A stretch of DNA of 64,000 bases from Salinirubellus litoreus (GTDB lineage Archaea > Halobacteriota > Halobacteria > Halobacteriales > Haloarculaceae): the NCBI RefSeq assembly GCF_037335815.1, contig NZ_CP147841.1, positions 62,001-126,000 on the forward strand. Direction: 5' to 3'. The translations under genes were made by a program, and so were the position numbers. Under the pieces are notes generated by a model, which had not been told where the DNA came from, ran no database searches, and saw nothing but the letters and a program-made list of their open reading frames with translations. This document shows, in pieces, positions 8,337-17,886 of this stretch; the stretch's first letter is position 1; each line of letters opens with the position of its first letter.

Positions 8337-10469
8337 TCAGTGCTCGTCCATCAGTTCGACCTCGGCCACCACGTCGTAGGGGTGTTTCCCCTGCCGGACG
8401 GCGTCGAGCATGACGAACGCCTCGTCCGGCGAGAGGAAGTGCCGGCAGACCGCCCGGCCGAGCGGCGTCGGGGAGAGCCCGTCGATGAAGCCGTACTCGA
8501 TGAGTTTGGCGAGGGCGTGGCGCGTGGGCACCTCCCCGACCATCCGGTCGTTGAGTCTCTTGGCGTGCTTGCCGGCGACGACGAGGTTGGCGAGGGTCTC
8601 CTCGACGGCCGCCGCCTCGTCGTACCGGGTCTCGACCGACTCCATCTCGCCCTTCAGCAGTTTGAACGCCACCTCATCCTCGGTCATCTCCTGTGAGCCG
8701 TGGTAGGTACAGTCCGGCTCGACGAGGACGTACACCGTCCCTTCGTCGTGGTAGTCCGGTCGGCCCGCCCGCCCGAGCATCTGCTCGAACTCCTGGACGG
8801 TGAGCCACTCGATGCCCATCGCCAGCGAGTCGAAGATCACCTGCGAGGCGGGGAAGTCCACCCCGGCGGCCAGCGCCGCGGTGGTGACGACCGCGGCGAT
8901 CTCCTGGTCGCCGAACATCCGTTCGACCTTCTTCCGCCGGCCGTAGTCGAGCCCGGCGTGGTACGGGGCGGAGTCGTACTCCAGCCGCCGGGAGATCTCG
9001 TGACATCGCCGGCGCGAGTTCGTGAAGACGATCGTCTGACCGCGGAAGCCCTTGCTCGACTTCGTGTCGAACGCCCGCCTGACGAGTTTGTTCTCGACCT
9101 CCTCCTTCTCGCGGCCGTCGCTCGTGAACGTGACGTGGCGCTCGATGGGGACCGGGCGCTCCTCGAACTCGATCAGGTTCGCTCTGAGCTTCCCCGCGAG
9201 CTCCTCGGGGTTGCCGACGGTCGCCGAGAGGTAGATCCACTGGGTGTCCATGTCCCGTGGCTCGCGGCTCCGCCGCTCGCCGTTCCGGGAGGACTGCGTC
9301 GTCCCGCGTTCCGTGTAGTACTTCAGCCGCGAGACGAGCCCGTCGAGCCGGTGGCCGCGCTCGTCCTCGCCGAGCGTGTGGATCTCGTCGATCACCACGC
9401 TGCCGATCTCCCCCAGATCCCGTCCCGTACGGAGCGCGTGGTCGATCCCCTCGTAGGTTCCGACGATGATGTCCGCGCCGGGGTCGAACCGGTTGCCGTC
9501 GTCGTTGATCCGCGAGGCTCCCACTCGGATGGAGACGTCGACGAGGTCGCCGTAGCGCTCCCGGAACGACTCGTACTTCTGGTTGGCGAGCGCGACCAGC
9601 GGCACCAGGAACAGCATCTTCCCCTCACCCTTCAGCACGCGGTCGATCCCGGCGAGCTCGCCGACGAGGGTCTTCCCGGTCGCCGTCGCGCTCACGACCA
9701 GCTGGTCGCGACCGTCGAGCGCGCCGTGCTCGACCGCGAGACTCTGGACTGGCAGGAGCGTGTCGAACCGCCCCGCGACCTTCGATTTCAGGTCGGGGTG
9801 AACGTCGAGCTCCGAGACCGGGACGAGGTCGACCTCGTCGGTGGTCGCGGAGATGGTGTCGAACCGCGTCAGGTCCGGGTCGAGGTCCCCCGAGAGGAGG
9901 TTCCGGATGCGTTCGAGGTCCCCGACCTCGAGGAGCAGATCCTCCAGCCGGTCCCGCGCGCCCGAGCGGAGCCCCCTGAATTCGGCCTCGCGTTCGAGTT
10001 CGCGCATCGCACAGTCCGGACAGACGTGTTCGTTCCCGTCGACGATGGCCGTCTCGGTGGTCAGCGGCGAGTAGCGTCCGGCGTTCGCACACAGCCGGCA
10101 CGTCCGAACGACCTTCGCCTCGAGCTGGTAGCCGTCGAGCAGCTCGCGGAGCTCGTCGCGTCCCTCCCGCGAGGTCTGCTCGGAGATGCGTATCCGGCGG
10201 GCGCGCCGGGCGAGTTCGACGAACTGCTCGGGCCCGCGGAGGTCCTCGTCGTTGCCCGTCCTGACCCGCAGACGGGCGGGGCGGGGGCCGGCACCGGTCT
10301 GCTTCACCTCGAGGGCCCCCCGGAGCACCCGCTCGCCGTCCCGCTCGACCGCGACGAGGTAGGTCCCGTCGCGCTCGTGGAGGAGGAGCGTCTCCACCTC
10401 CGCGACCTGCTGTGACACGCGCTCGTGTAGGCGGCCGCGGTACTTCACTCGCCCGGAACGCTCCGACAC
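8337..10469 (-). CDS. DEAD/DEAH-type helicase (Hel308/Ski2-like, DUF5814-type)
   Basis: A superfamily 2 helicase of about 710 residues. A zinc motif CRLCANAG...CPDCAM lies near 123-150. Walker A VSATATGKT is near 260, the DEIH box VIDEIHTLG near 361, motif III SATVGNP follows, and motif VI QMLGRAGRP is near 565. The C-terminal portion resembles the helical region of Hel308-type enzymes. The GTG at 10469 is chosen because codons further upstream run into the divergent cupin gene promoter region and read as low-complexity antisense; homology upstream seems to begin only at about FLHSVSERSG, so the exact start is uncertain. It probably unwinds DNA during repair or restart. Assignment to the haloarchaeal DUF5814 group is from memory of the overall layout. 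Confidence 0.85.
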   Translation of the reverse strand: MSERSGRVKYRGRLHERVSQQVAEVETLLLHERDGTYLVAVERDGERVLRGALEVKQTGAGPRPARLRVRTGNDEDLRGPEQFVELARRARRIRISEQTSREGRDELRELLDGYQLEAKVVRTCRLCANAGRYSPLTTETAIVDGNEHVCPDCAMRELEREAEFRGLRSGARDRLEDLLLEVGDLERIRNLLSGDLDPDLTRFDTISATTDEVDLVPVSELDVHPDLKSKVAGRFDTLLPVQSLAVEHGALDGRDQLVVSATATGKTLVGELAGIDRVLKGEGKMLFLVPLVALANQKYESFRERYGDLVDVSIRVGASRINDDGNRFDPGADIIVGTYEGIDHALRTGRDLGEIGSVVIDEIHTLGEDERGHRLDGLVSRLKYYTERGTTQSSRNGERRSREPRDMDTQWIYLSATVGNPEELAGKLRANLIEFEERPVPIERHVTFTSDGREKEEVENKLVRRAFDTKSSKGFRGQTIVFTNSRRRCHEISRRLEYDSAPYHAGLDYGRRKKVERMFGDQEIAAVVTTAALAAGVDFPASQVIFDSLAMGIEWLTVQEFEQMLGRAGRPDYHDEGTVYVLVEPDCTYHGSQEMTEDEVAFKLLKGEMESVETRYDEAAAVEETLANLVVAGKHAKRLNDRMVGEVPTRHALAKLIEYGFIDGLSPTPLGRAVCRHFLSPDEAFVMLDAVRQGKHPYDVVAEVELMDEH

Positions 10470-10538
10470 CGAGTGGAGGAAGTCGAAGAGGGAGACCGAC
10501 GGCGAAGAGTGTTTGGTAGGGGGGGTCGTACGGCGGGT

Positions 10539-10976
10539 ATGGACGAGGAGACACCGACGACGGACGGCGGAGCCGACCAGCTGTCGAACCCGGCCGACAC
10601 CCACGGTCTCGATCCGGTGGTCCGCCGGGCGGACGAGGTCGACTACGAATCGACCGACGCCGCGCCCGGCCTCCGGAAGGGCGTCCTCGTGGGCGAGGAC
10701 GAGGGCGCGCGCAACCTCGCGATCCGCCGGTTCACGCTCGACGCCGGCGCGAGCGTCCCGAAGCACACCAACGAGATCGAACACGAGCAGTACGTCCTCG
10801 AAGGGGAGTACGTGGTGGGGATCGACGACGAGGAGTACGAGGTTTCGGCCGGCGACTCGCTGTTCATCCCCGCGGGCGTCGTCCACTGGTACCGCAACGA
10901 GGGCACGGAGCAGGGGGCGTTCATCTGCGCGGTGCCCGTCGGCGACGACAGCATCGAACTGCTCGACGAGGAGTAG
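10539..10976 (+). CDS. Cupin-domain protein
   Basis: A 145-residue protein with a single cupin barrel. Motif 1 is seen as PKHTNEIEHEQYVLEGEY with metal-ligand-type His and Glu residues, and motif 2 as FIPAGVVHWYRN. The N-terminal 30 residues are acidic and probably disordered. The ATG at 10539 is chosen over an in-frame start 66 bases upstream, which would add an Arg-rich segment unlike haloarchaeal proteins. It is divergent from the helicase gene. Small cupins may be isomerases, dioxygenases or binding proteins; no substrate is evident. Confidence 0.8.
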   Translation: MDEETPTTDGGADQLSNPADTHGLDPVVRRADEVDYESTDAAPGLRKGVLVGEDEGARNLAIRRFTLDAGASVPKHTNEIEHEQYVLEGEYVVGIDDEEYEVSAGDSLFIPAGVVHWYRNEGTEQGAFICAVPVGDDSIELLDEE

Positions 10977-11099
10977 CGGCCCGATAGGGAGGAGTTTCGC
11001 GGGGAGAGACTGGTCGCGGGGGTACGAGCGCGGACTCACCGTCGTCCCGCGCCGGCGGCGTCGGATTTAACACCGAGAATCCGTAAGGTACGAACGGAC

Positions 11100-11291
11100 A
11101 TGGGCTTCGGGAGCTACGACGAATCCGAACAGGAGAACCAGGCCGTAGACACCGACCTCGAGGACGAGGAGGCGGTGAACACCGCGGAGCACGACCACCA
11201 GGGATCCGTGGAGTACGACTTCGGCGACACGAGCAGCGACGACCTGCTGGACAAACTCGAGGAGATAAAGGGCGGCGAGGCCTCGGACTGA
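11100..11291 (+). CDS. DUF5786 family small acidic protein
   Basis: A 63-residue, strongly acidic protein starting MGFGSYDESEQENQ, matching the haloarchaeal DUF5786 family as I recall it. It has no Cys, no membrane segment and no recognisable fold, and is probably partly disordered. A TTTAAC box at about 11065 lies 32 bases before the ATG, so the transcript has little or no leader. The DUF99 gene follows only 10 bases after its stop and may be co-transcribed. Function is unknown. Confidence 0.85.
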   Translation: MGFGSYDESEQENQAVDTDLEDEEAVNTAEHDHQGSVEYDFGDTSSDDLLDKLEEIKGGEASD

Positions 11292-11301
11292 GGGACCGGG
11301 C

Positions 11302-11943
11302 GTGAAGTCGGGCGTCCGCGCGCTCGGGGTCGCCGAGTCCTACCCGGGGACGGCCCGCGCCGAGGGAGGCGGCAGGAGCACGCTCGCGGGCGCGGTGGTC
11401 CGCGCCGACCGCGTCGTCGACGGACTGGCCTTCGAGACGTGCACCGTCGGCGGACTCGACGCGACCGACGCTGTCGTCCGTCTCTGGACCGACCTCGACC
11501 GCCCGGACGTCCGCTATCTGCTTCTCGCGGGAGTCGCACCCGCCTGGTACAACCTCCTCGATCTCGAATCCCTGCACGAGCGAACCGACCGACCCATCGT
11601 CGCGGTGACGTTCGAGCCGAGCGACGAGCCGCTCGAGGAGGCGCTCACTCGCGCGTTCTCCGGTCGGGCGCTGGAACGCCGGCTCGAGCGGTTCGATCGG
11701 CTCCCACCCCGTTCGCGCCTCCCGATCAACGACGAGGCGGTGTTCCTCCGGTGGGTCGGATGTGAGCCGAGCGAGGCACGCGACGTCGTCCGTGCGTTCA
11801 CGCCCGAGGGCGGCCGACCCGAGCCGCTGCGGATCGCCCGGATGGCTGCCCGCGCCGGTCGGGCGCTCCGCGAGGACGAGTTCGAAGGAGGGGACGAAGC
11901 CGAGACCGCCGGCGGGGATCGGGGCGGGGACGAACCCGTTTAG
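11302..11943 (+). CDS. DUF99 family protein
   Basis: A 213-residue protein of the archaeal DUF99 family, which is distantly related to endonuclease V. Characteristic segments are RALGVAESYPG near the start, the strand YLLLAGVAPAWYNLLDL and the central RPIVAVTFEPS. The start is a GTG 10 bases after the preceding stop. The C-terminal 25 residues are a low-complexity Gly/Glu tail. The next gene encodes a DNA-repair glycosylase and starts 23 bases after this stop, so a role in nucleic-acid repair is suggested by context but not proven. Confidence 0.8.
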   Translation: MKSGVRALGVAESYPGTARAEGGGRSTLAGAVVRADRVVDGLAFETCTVGGLDATDAVVRLWTDLDRPDVRYLLLAGVAPAWYNLLDLESLHERTDRPIVAVTFEPSDEPLEEALTRAFSGRALERRLERFDRLPPRSRLPINDEAVFLRWVGCEPSEARDVVRAFTPEGGRPEPLRIARMAARAGRALREDEFEGGDEAETAGGDRGGDEPV

Positions 11944-11966
11944 TGTGGCCCCGTCGAACCGCGGGC

Positions 11967-12584
11967 ATGGACGACCCCGACGCGATGGACGGCCTCGAGG
12001 TGACCGGCTGCGAGCGGTGTCCCGCCCTCGTCGAGTCCCGCTCGCAGATCGTCAACGGCGTGGGGGAGCCGGACGCCGAACTCCTGTTCGTCGGCGAGGC
12101 CCCCGGCGCACAGGAGGACCGCGAGGGCGAGCCGTTCGTCGGGCGCTCCGGCGACGTCCTCACGGAGGCGCTGGGCGAGCGCGGGGTCGCCCGCGAGGAG
12201 ATACGCATCACCAACTGCGTCCGCTGTCGGCCGCCCGAGAACCGCGACCCGCACGTCGAGGAACTGGAGAACTGCCGGCCGTACCTCGAGTGCGAGATCG
12301 ACCGCGTCGACCCGGACCTGATCGTGACGCTCGGGAAGGTGCCGAGCGAGCACCTCCTGGATCGCTCGGTCGCGGTGACGAAGGAGGCCGGATCGGTCCA
12401 CGACGTCCGCATCGCCGACACCTCCCGGCGGCTGCTCGTCTCCGTCCACCCGGCCGCGACGCTGTACGATCGGAGCCAGGAGGAGACGTTCGCGGCGGCG
12501 CTGGACGAGGCCGTCTCGCTCGCCGGCGTCCGGAGCGAAGGTGGCGGCGGAGGCGACGATCAGTCGCGCCTCGGCGAGTTCTGA
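11967..12584 (+). CDS. Uracil-DNA glycosylase, family 4 ([4Fe-4S])
   Basis: A 205-residue family 4-type uracil-DNA glycosylase that removes uracil from deaminated DNA. The active-site motif appears as GEAPGAQEDREG and the second motif as VHPAA. Four Cys fit the iron-sulfur ligands: GCERC near the N terminus, then NCVRC and ENC in the middle. The ATG at 11967 is preferred to a GTG 24 bases upstream because it directly precedes the acidic N terminus. It follows DUF99 closely, suggesting a shared transcript. The C-terminal 15 residues are a Gly-rich tail. Confidence 0.92.
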   Translation: MDDPDAMDGLEVTGCERCPALVESRSQIVNGVGEPDAELLFVGEAPGAQEDREGEPFVGRSGDVLTEALGERGVAREEIRITNCVRCRPPENRDPHVEELENCRPYLECEIDRVDPDLIVTLGKVPSEHLLDRSVAVTKEAGSVHDVRIADTSRRLLVSVHPAATLYDRSQEETFAAALDEAVSLAGVRSEGGGGGDDQSRLGEF

Positions 12585-12632
12585 ACCCCCGAACCCCGTT
12601 TCGGGTCGAACGCCGGGAGAGAGCCGTCGCCG

Positions 12633-13487
12633 CTACGGTCGGTGCTCGATCCGCTCGATCCCCGCACGCCAGTAGGGACGGTCCTCCTCCGGGAGGTTCC
12701 ACTCGACCTCGGCCTCCGTGGGAACGACCAGCCCGTTTCGCTCCTCGTAGGCGCTGAAGCGGCCGGTCCACGGTGCGTGGTCGTCGGCCTCCTGGCGATA
12801 GCGTTCGGTCGTCACCCGCTCGACGCGGTCGTTCTCGTCGAAGTGGAACACGGCCGAGGCGGTGTTCCCGCCGTCCTCGATGGTGGCCCGCGCCGAGGAG
12901 TCGTCGACGGCCTCCCACTCGACGCCCTCGGACGGGAGCAGTGCGGTGGGGAACCAGACCGCCTCGGCCAGGTAGCGCACGAGCTCGCCCTCGTTCATGT
13001 CCCGGTCGGGGCCGACGTCGGCGACCGTGACCGTCGAGAGGAGCCGCGCCCGCAGGACGCCCGAGCCGTGGTCGTAGGCGTCGAGGACCGTCACCGGGAG
13101 GAACGGGAGGACGCGGACGGTCGCGCTCCAGACGAACCCCGGCGGGTCGACGGTGTAGCGCTGAGTCGCCTCCATCGGCCGCCAGGTCCGCTCGGACTCG
13201 CGCAGTCTGAACTCCCCCGTCTGTTCCAGCCGGACGGTCCGGACGTACGGTCGACCCTCCTCGAGGACGGTCTCGAAGTAGCGACGGACGGGCTCGGGGA
13301 GCCCCTCGAAGTCCGCGCTCCTGACCGACCGCCCGGTGTCGGCGCTGGCCCCCGCGACGAGATCCGACGCGAGGCGGTCGTGGAGCCGGGCGACCCGCAG
13401 CGTGTTGAACAGGACGAGCCCGACTGCAGCGGCGACCAGCGCGGCGAGCGCCGGGAGCGCGGAGGGTGTGGGTGTTCTCTCGCTCAT
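12633..13487 (-). CDS. DUF6544/DUF6920-type membrane-anchored protein
   Basis: A 284-residue protein with one N-terminal transmembrane segment (about residues 11-30, ALPALAALVAAAVGLVLF) followed by a soluble domain predicted outside the membrane. Segments such as LPEPVRRYFETVL, FVWSATVR, and ERYRQEADDHAPWTGRFSAY match my recollection of the DUF6544 family. The ATG at 13487 is used because it places the membrane segment close to the N terminus. It is convergent with the glycosylase gene. Its biochemical role is unknown. Confidence 0.7.
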   Translation of the reverse strand: MSERTPTPSALPALAALVAAAVGLVLFNTLRVARLHDRLASDLVAGASADTGRSVRSADFEGLPEPVRRYFETVLEEGRPYVRTVRLEQTGEFRLRESERTWRPMEATQRYTVDPPGFVWSATVRVLPFLPVTVLDAYDHGSGVLRARLLSTVTVADVGPDRDMNEGELVRYLAEAVWFPTALLPSEGVEWEAVDDSSARATIEDGGNTASAVFHFDENDRVERVTTERYRQEADDHAPWTGRFSAYEERNGLVVPTEAEVEWNLPEEDRPYWRAGIERIEHRP

Positions 13488-13599
13488 GTCCCCCCGTCCT
13501 CCCCGGGGGCGTATCAGCGTTCGTGTCTCTCCCTCCGGGCGTCGGGGAGCCGACCCGCTTCCGAGGGACCGCAGGACCCACATCGAACTGTGACAAGCG

Positions 13600-13742
13600 G
13601 TGCTGTGCGGTGCGGGGACACCAGCACGCTCACCCGCTCCGAGCGGCGAAGCCGCGAGGAGCGCAGTTTTTCCCCACGTTTTTGCAAGGAGTGGTTCGCG
13701 AGCGAAGCGAGCGAACCCGACGCAGCAAAAAGTGGTGGTGCT
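13600..13742. repeat. Dispersed hairpin repeat, copy 1 (3' of cdc48)
   Basis: Directly downstream of cdc48 on its coding strand. It contains hairpins GCGGC-GAA-GCCGC and GGTTCGC...GCGAACC (13693-13717, central GAGCGAAGCGA) separated by the T-rich GTTTTTCCCCACGTTTTTGC. The order and T tracts match the clusters at 36290-36466 and 43990-44170. It may serve as a 3'-end processing or termination region. Confidence 0.7.
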
Positions 13743-15965
13743 TTATTGGAACCCGATGCGGCCGCCGCCGGCACTCCGGGGCTCGGGCTGGCCGCCGCGG
13801 AAGTCCTCCTCGACGCGCTCGTAGTAGTCCCGGATGTCCTCGTTGATGGTCGGCCGCACGGATTCGAGGGCCTTCCGGAAGTGGCGCATCTCGACCTCGT
13901 CGGCCTCGTCGTCCTCGCGGAGCGCCATGATGGCCGCCTCGCGGCCGATCGACTCGAGGTCGCTCCCCACGTACCCCTCGGTGATCTCCGCGAGTTCACG
14001 AAGGCTCACGTCGGGCGCGAGCGGCGAGTCCTGCGTGTGGATCTTGAGGATCTGCTCGCGACCCTCGAGTTCGGGCTCGCCGATGTAGACGAGGCGGTCG
14101 AACCGCCCGCTACGGATGAGCGCGGGGTCGATCATGTCCGGGCGGTTGGTCGCGCCGATCACCATCACGTTCTCCATCTCCTCCAGCCCGTCGAGTTCGG
14201 TGAGGAGCTGGTTGACGACCCGTTCGGAGACGTTCGAGCCGATGTCGCCGCCCCGTCCGGGTGCGAGCGAATCGAGCTCGTCGAAGAAGATCACCGTCGG
14301 GGCGACCTGCCGAGCCTTGCGGAACGTCTGCCGGATGGCCTTCTCGCTCTCCCCGACCCACTTCGAGAGCAGCTGCGGGCCGCGGACGGAGATGAAGTTG
14401 GCGTTCGTCTCGTTGGCCACGGCCTTGGCCATCAGCGTCTTGCCCGTGCCGGGCGGGCCGTACAGGAGGACGCCCGAGGGCGGGTTGATCCCCATCCGCT
14501 CGAACTTCTCGGGGGAGTTCATCGGCCACTCGACGGACTCCTGGACCTGCTCCTTGGCGTCGGTGAGCCCGCCGACGTCGTCCCAGGTGATCTTCGGGAG
14601 TTCGACGAGCACCTCGCGCATCGCGCTCGGGTCGACCTCGGCGAGCGCGCCCCGGAAGTCGTTGCGCTTGATGATCATCCGGTCGATCAGGCTCGGCGGG
14701 ATATCCTCCTCGTCGAGGTCGATCTCGGGGAGATACCGGCGAAGAGCCTTCATCGCGGCCTCTTTCGTGAGGCTCTCGATGTCCGCGCCGACGAAGCCGT
14801 GGGTCTCGTCGGCGAGGTGGTCGAGGTCGACGTCGTCGGAGAGGGGCATCCCGCGGGTGTGGATCTGGAGGATCTCCTTCCGACCCTTTTCGTCGGGGAC
14901 ACCGATCTCGATCTCGCGGTCGAACCGGCCCGGCCGCCTGAGCGCGGGATCGACCGAGTCGACGCGATTGGTCGCGGCGATGACGATGACCTGGCCGCGC
15001 GATTCGAGCCCGTCCATCATCGTCAGCAGCTGGGCGACGACCCGGCGCTCGACCTCGCCGGTGACGTCCTCGCGCTTGGGCGCGATGGAGTCGAGCTCGT
15101 CGATGAAGATGATCGAGGGCGACTCCTCGCTGGCGTCCTCGAATATCTCGCGTAGCTGCTGTTCGGACTCCCCGTAGTACTTCGAGATGATCTCGGGGCC
15201 GGCGATGGAGAAGAAACTCGCCGAGGTCTCGTTGGCGACCGCCTTCGCGAGCAGGGTCTTCCCCGTGCCCGGCGGGCCGTGCAACAGCACGCCCTGTGGG
15301 GGCTCGATCCCCAGTTTCTTGAAGATCTGCGGGTGTTTCATCGGGAGTTCGACCATCTCCCGGACCCGCTGAATCTCGCTTTCGAGGCCGCCGATGTCCT
15401 CGTAGGTGATGCCGCCGCCAGTCTTCTCGAACCCCGAGATCGGTTCCTCGCGCAGTTCGACCTCCGTGTCCTCGGTGACGAGGACGACACCCTCCGGCTC
15501 GGTCTCGACGGCGATGAGCGGGATCGCCTGGCCCGGCGAGCGCATGAACGGGTGGTTGGTCGAGGACATCACGGGGACGATGTCACGCCCGACTACCGGC
15601 CGCTTGAGTATCTGCCGTTTGACCATCCCGGCGGCGTCCGAGCCGAACTGGACGCTCGCCTCCTCCGGGGGTGCGAGTACCAGCCGGTCGGCCTTCGTCG
15701 CCTCGGCCTTGCGGATGGTGACCCGCTCGCCGATGCCCACGTCGGCGTTCTGCCGGGTGAACCCGTCGATCCGGACCGTGTCCGTGTTCCAGTCCTGCCG
15801 GTCCGCGCGCCACACCTTCGCCGCGGTCGTGTCCGCCCCCTCGATCTCGATGATGTCTCCCGGACTGAGCTTCAGGTGAAGCAGCGTGTCCGGGTCGAGG
15901 CGGGCGATGCCGCGTCCCGAGTCGTTCGGGTACGCCTTCGCCACCTCCAGTTGAACCTCGTTCAT
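13743..15965 (-). CDS. cdc48: CDC48/VAT-type AAA+ ATPase
   Basis: A 740-residue archaeal CDC48 homologue that unfolds or remodels protein substrates as a hexamer, often upstream of the proteasome. The N-terminal double-psi barrel spans about 1-180 (VQLEVAKAYPNDSGRGIARL). Two AAA modules follow, each with GPPGTGKT (near 232 and 503), Walker B (IIFIDELDS, VIFFDELDS) and arginine fingers (RRPGRFDR, IRSGRFDR). The ATG at 15965 matches the usual family start. Its 3' end is followed by a structured repeat also found after pan, the other AAA+ unfoldase in the window. Confidence 0.97.
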   Translation of the reverse strand: MNEVQLEVAKAYPNDSGRGIARLDPDTLLHLKLSPGDIIEIEGADTTAAKVWRADRQDWNTDTVRIDGFTRQNADVGIGERVTIRKAEATKADRLVLAPPEEASVQFGSDAAGMVKRQILKRPVVGRDIVPVMSSTNHPFMRSPGQAIPLIAVETEPEGVVLVTEDTEVELREEPISGFEKTGGGITYEDIGGLESEIQRVREMVELPMKHPQIFKKLGIEPPQGVLLHGPPGTGKTLLAKAVANETSASFFSIAGPEIISKYYGESEQQLREIFEDASEESPSIIFIDELDSIAPKREDVTGEVERRVVAQLLTMMDGLESRGQVIVIAATNRVDSVDPALRRPGRFDREIEIGVPDEKGRKEILQIHTRGMPLSDDVDLDHLADETHGFVGADIESLTKEAAMKALRRYLPEIDLDEEDIPPSLIDRMIIKRNDFRGALAEVDPSAMREVLVELPKITWDDVGGLTDAKEQVQESVEWPMNSPEKFERMGINPPSGVLLYGPPGTGKTLMAKAVANETNANFISVRGPQLLSKWVGESEKAIRQTFRKARQVAPTVIFFDELDSLAPGRGGDIGSNVSERVVNQLLTELDGLEEMENVMVIGATNRPDMIDPALIRSGRFDRLVYIGEPELEGREQILKIHTQDSPLAPDVSLRELAEITEGYVGSDLESIGREAAIMALREDDEADEVEMRHFRKALESVRPTINEDIRDYYERVEEDFRGGQPEPRSAGGGRIGFQ

Positions 15966-16094
15966 GATAGGCTGTAGTGTGTAAACGAACGGCCCGCGGC
16001 GTCCATATGTCTTCCGTTCACATAGCCGCGGTCCGACGGCCGTCGGACGCACCGACCCCGAACCGCTTTTGCCGACGGGTCGCCGCCTCCCGGT

Positions 16095-17798
16095 ATGCGA
16101 ACCCTCGCGTTCGACAGCCGTATGGGCGCTTCGGGCGACATGCTGCTCGCGGCGCTGCTCGCGGCCGGTGCCGACCGCGCGGCCCTCGCCCCCGTCGAGG
16201 ACGCCGACCGCCTCGACGTCCGTTACGACGTCGGCGAGACGACGAAGAACGGTATCCATGCGACGACCGTGACCGTCCGTCTCGACGGGGACGATGACGG
16301 GAGCGCCGACGGAGAGGAGGGTGGGAGCGCCGACGGCGCAAACGCGGGTACGCGGGCCGAGCACGTCCACGAACACGACGACGACGACGATGGCGATACC
16401 GGTACCCCCGACCACTCCCCCGGGCACGCCGACCACCACGACCCCCACGGACACGACCACGCGGAGGGTGCCGGGCCGAATCGGAGCTACGCGGAGGTGC
16501 TCGACGTGGTGGCCTCGATGGATCTCGATCCCGGCGTCGAGGCGGACGCCCGGGCGACCTTCGAGCTGCTCGGCGAGGCCGAAGCGAGGGTCCACGGGAC
16601 CGACCTCGACGAGACGCACTTCCACGAGGTCGGGGCCGACGACGCCATCGCGGACGTCGTCGGCGCGTGTCTCCTCCTCGACGACCTCGACGTCGAACGG
16701 GTGGTGACGACGCCCGTCGCCGCGGGCGGCGGCGAGGTCTCGATGAGCCACGGGACCTATCCGATACCTGCGCCGGCGGTGATGAACCTCGCCGCCGAGG
16801 CGTCGTGGGAGCTACGGGGTGGACCCGTCGAGGCGGAACTGCTCACGCCGACGGGCGCGGCCCTGCTCGCACAGTTCGCGGAGGGGGTCGAGGCGCTCCC
16901 CTCGCTCCGGGTCGAGCGGGTCGGCTACGGCGCTGGAGGCTACGATTTCACCGACCACCCGAACGTCCTCCGGGCGACCGTGGGCGAGTCCTCGGGATCG
17001 CTCGTCCGCGACGGGATACGGGTGCTGGAGACGAACCTCGACGACGCCACGCCGGAGATCCTGGGGAGCCTCCAGGGGACGCTCGCCGACGCCGGCGCGC
17101 GGGACGTCACGGTGGTCCCGACGACGATGAAGAAGTCCCGGCCGGGCCACCTCGTGAAGGTCGTGGTCAAACCCGAGGACGCCGAGCGAGTGGCCCGCAG
17201 ACTGGCCGAGGAGACCGGGACGCTCGGGGTGCGCGACTCGGGGGCCGACCACCGCTGGATCGCGAACCGCCGGTTCGTGACGGCGACGCTCCTCGACGGC
17301 GACGAGCGCCACGAGGTGGCCGTGAAGATCGCGAGCGATACCCATGGAACGGTCTACGACGTGAGCGCCGAACACGACGACGCGCTGGCCGTCGCCCGCG
17401 AGACGGGGCTCGCGGTGCGGGAGGTCGCCCGCCGAGCCGAGCGGGCGGCCCGGGAGGGCGGGGCGACCGACGACCGACTGTTGCACGTGCTGGAGCGAAG
17501 GCGGTGGGAGGCGGTCGAGGACGCCTATCGCCCCGACTCGCTCGACGTGGACGGGTTCGTCCACCTCTCGACCGCGGACTCGATACTCGGCGTCGCGGCG
17601 TACAGCCACGCCGACGCCGAGGACCCGGTACTGCTGGTCGTCGACCCGGCGGCACTCGCCGCGGCGGTCAGGTACGAGGAGACGCCCTCGGGAGCGTTCC
17701 CGCACGCTTACGGGCCAATCGAGCGCGACGCCGTCGTCGAGGTGCTCCCGTTCCCGAGAGAGGACGGCCAGTACGTCCTCCCGGAGGCGCTGCGCTGA
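16095..17798 (+). CDS. larC: LarC nickel-insertion protein fused to a DUF952 domain
   Basis: A 567-residue protein. Residues 1 to about 455 are LarC, the enzyme that inserts nickel into the pincer cofactor of lactate racemase-like enzymes: it starts MRTLAFDSRMGASGDML, has a His/Asp-rich metal-binding loop (about 90-130), the HFHEVGADDAI segment, and the ETNLDDATPEILG and TTMKKSRPGHL motifs. LarC1 and LarC2 halves are in one frame, without the frameshift used by some bacteria. Residues about 461-567 form a complete DUF952 domain (RRWEAVEDAYRPDSL, GFVHLSTADSI, FPHAYGPIERDAVVEVLPF). The fusion is unusual. LarE, for the same cofactor, is at 44826; LarB is not in the window. Confidence 0.92.
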   Translation: MRTLAFDSRMGASGDMLLAALLAAGADRAALAPVEDADRLDVRYDVGETTKNGIHATTVTVRLDGDDDGSADGEEGGSADGANAGTRAEHVHEHDDDDDGDTGTPDHSPGHADHHDPHGHDHAEGAGPNRSYAEVLDVVASMDLDPGVEADARATFELLGEAEARVHGTDLDETHFHEVGADDAIADVVGACLLLDDLDVERVVTTPVAAGGGEVSMSHGTYPIPAPAVMNLAAEASWELRGGPVEAELLTPTGAALLAQFAEGVEALPSLRVERVGYGAGGYDFTDHPNVLRATVGESSGSLVRDGIRVLETNLDDATPEILGSLQGTLADAGARDVTVVPTTMKKSRPGHLVKVVVKPEDAERVARRLAEETGTLGVRDSGADHRWIANRRFVTATLLDGDERHEVAVKIASDTHGTVYDVSAEHDDALAVARETGLAVREVARRAERAAREGGATDDRLLHVLERRRWEAVEDAYRPDSLDVDGFVHLSTADSILGVAAYSHADAEDPVLLVVDPAALAAAVRYEETPSGAFPHAYGPIERDAVVEVLPFPREDGQYVLPEALR

Positions 17799-17886
17799 GC
17801 CGGTCGGCCTCCGGCCCCGGAGACTCCACGCTCGGCCCGGCACACGCCGGGGACGACCCTATTCGTCGTACGGCCCTCGTAGGGGT

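Noticed and set aside
6184..8379. Very long plus-strand open frame opposite the permease
   Set aside because: Composition is Arg/Asp/Gly/Glu-rich and repetitive, as expected for antisense of a G+C-rich gene; the minus-strand frame has clear transporter motifs.
10470..11039. Upstream extension of the helicase frame
   Set aside because: The extra codons lie antisense to the cupin gene and do not resemble helicase sequence.
12642..15155. Long plus-strand frame opposite DUF6544 and CDC48
   Set aside because: It crosses two genes with strong motifs on the other strand and has no domain of its own.
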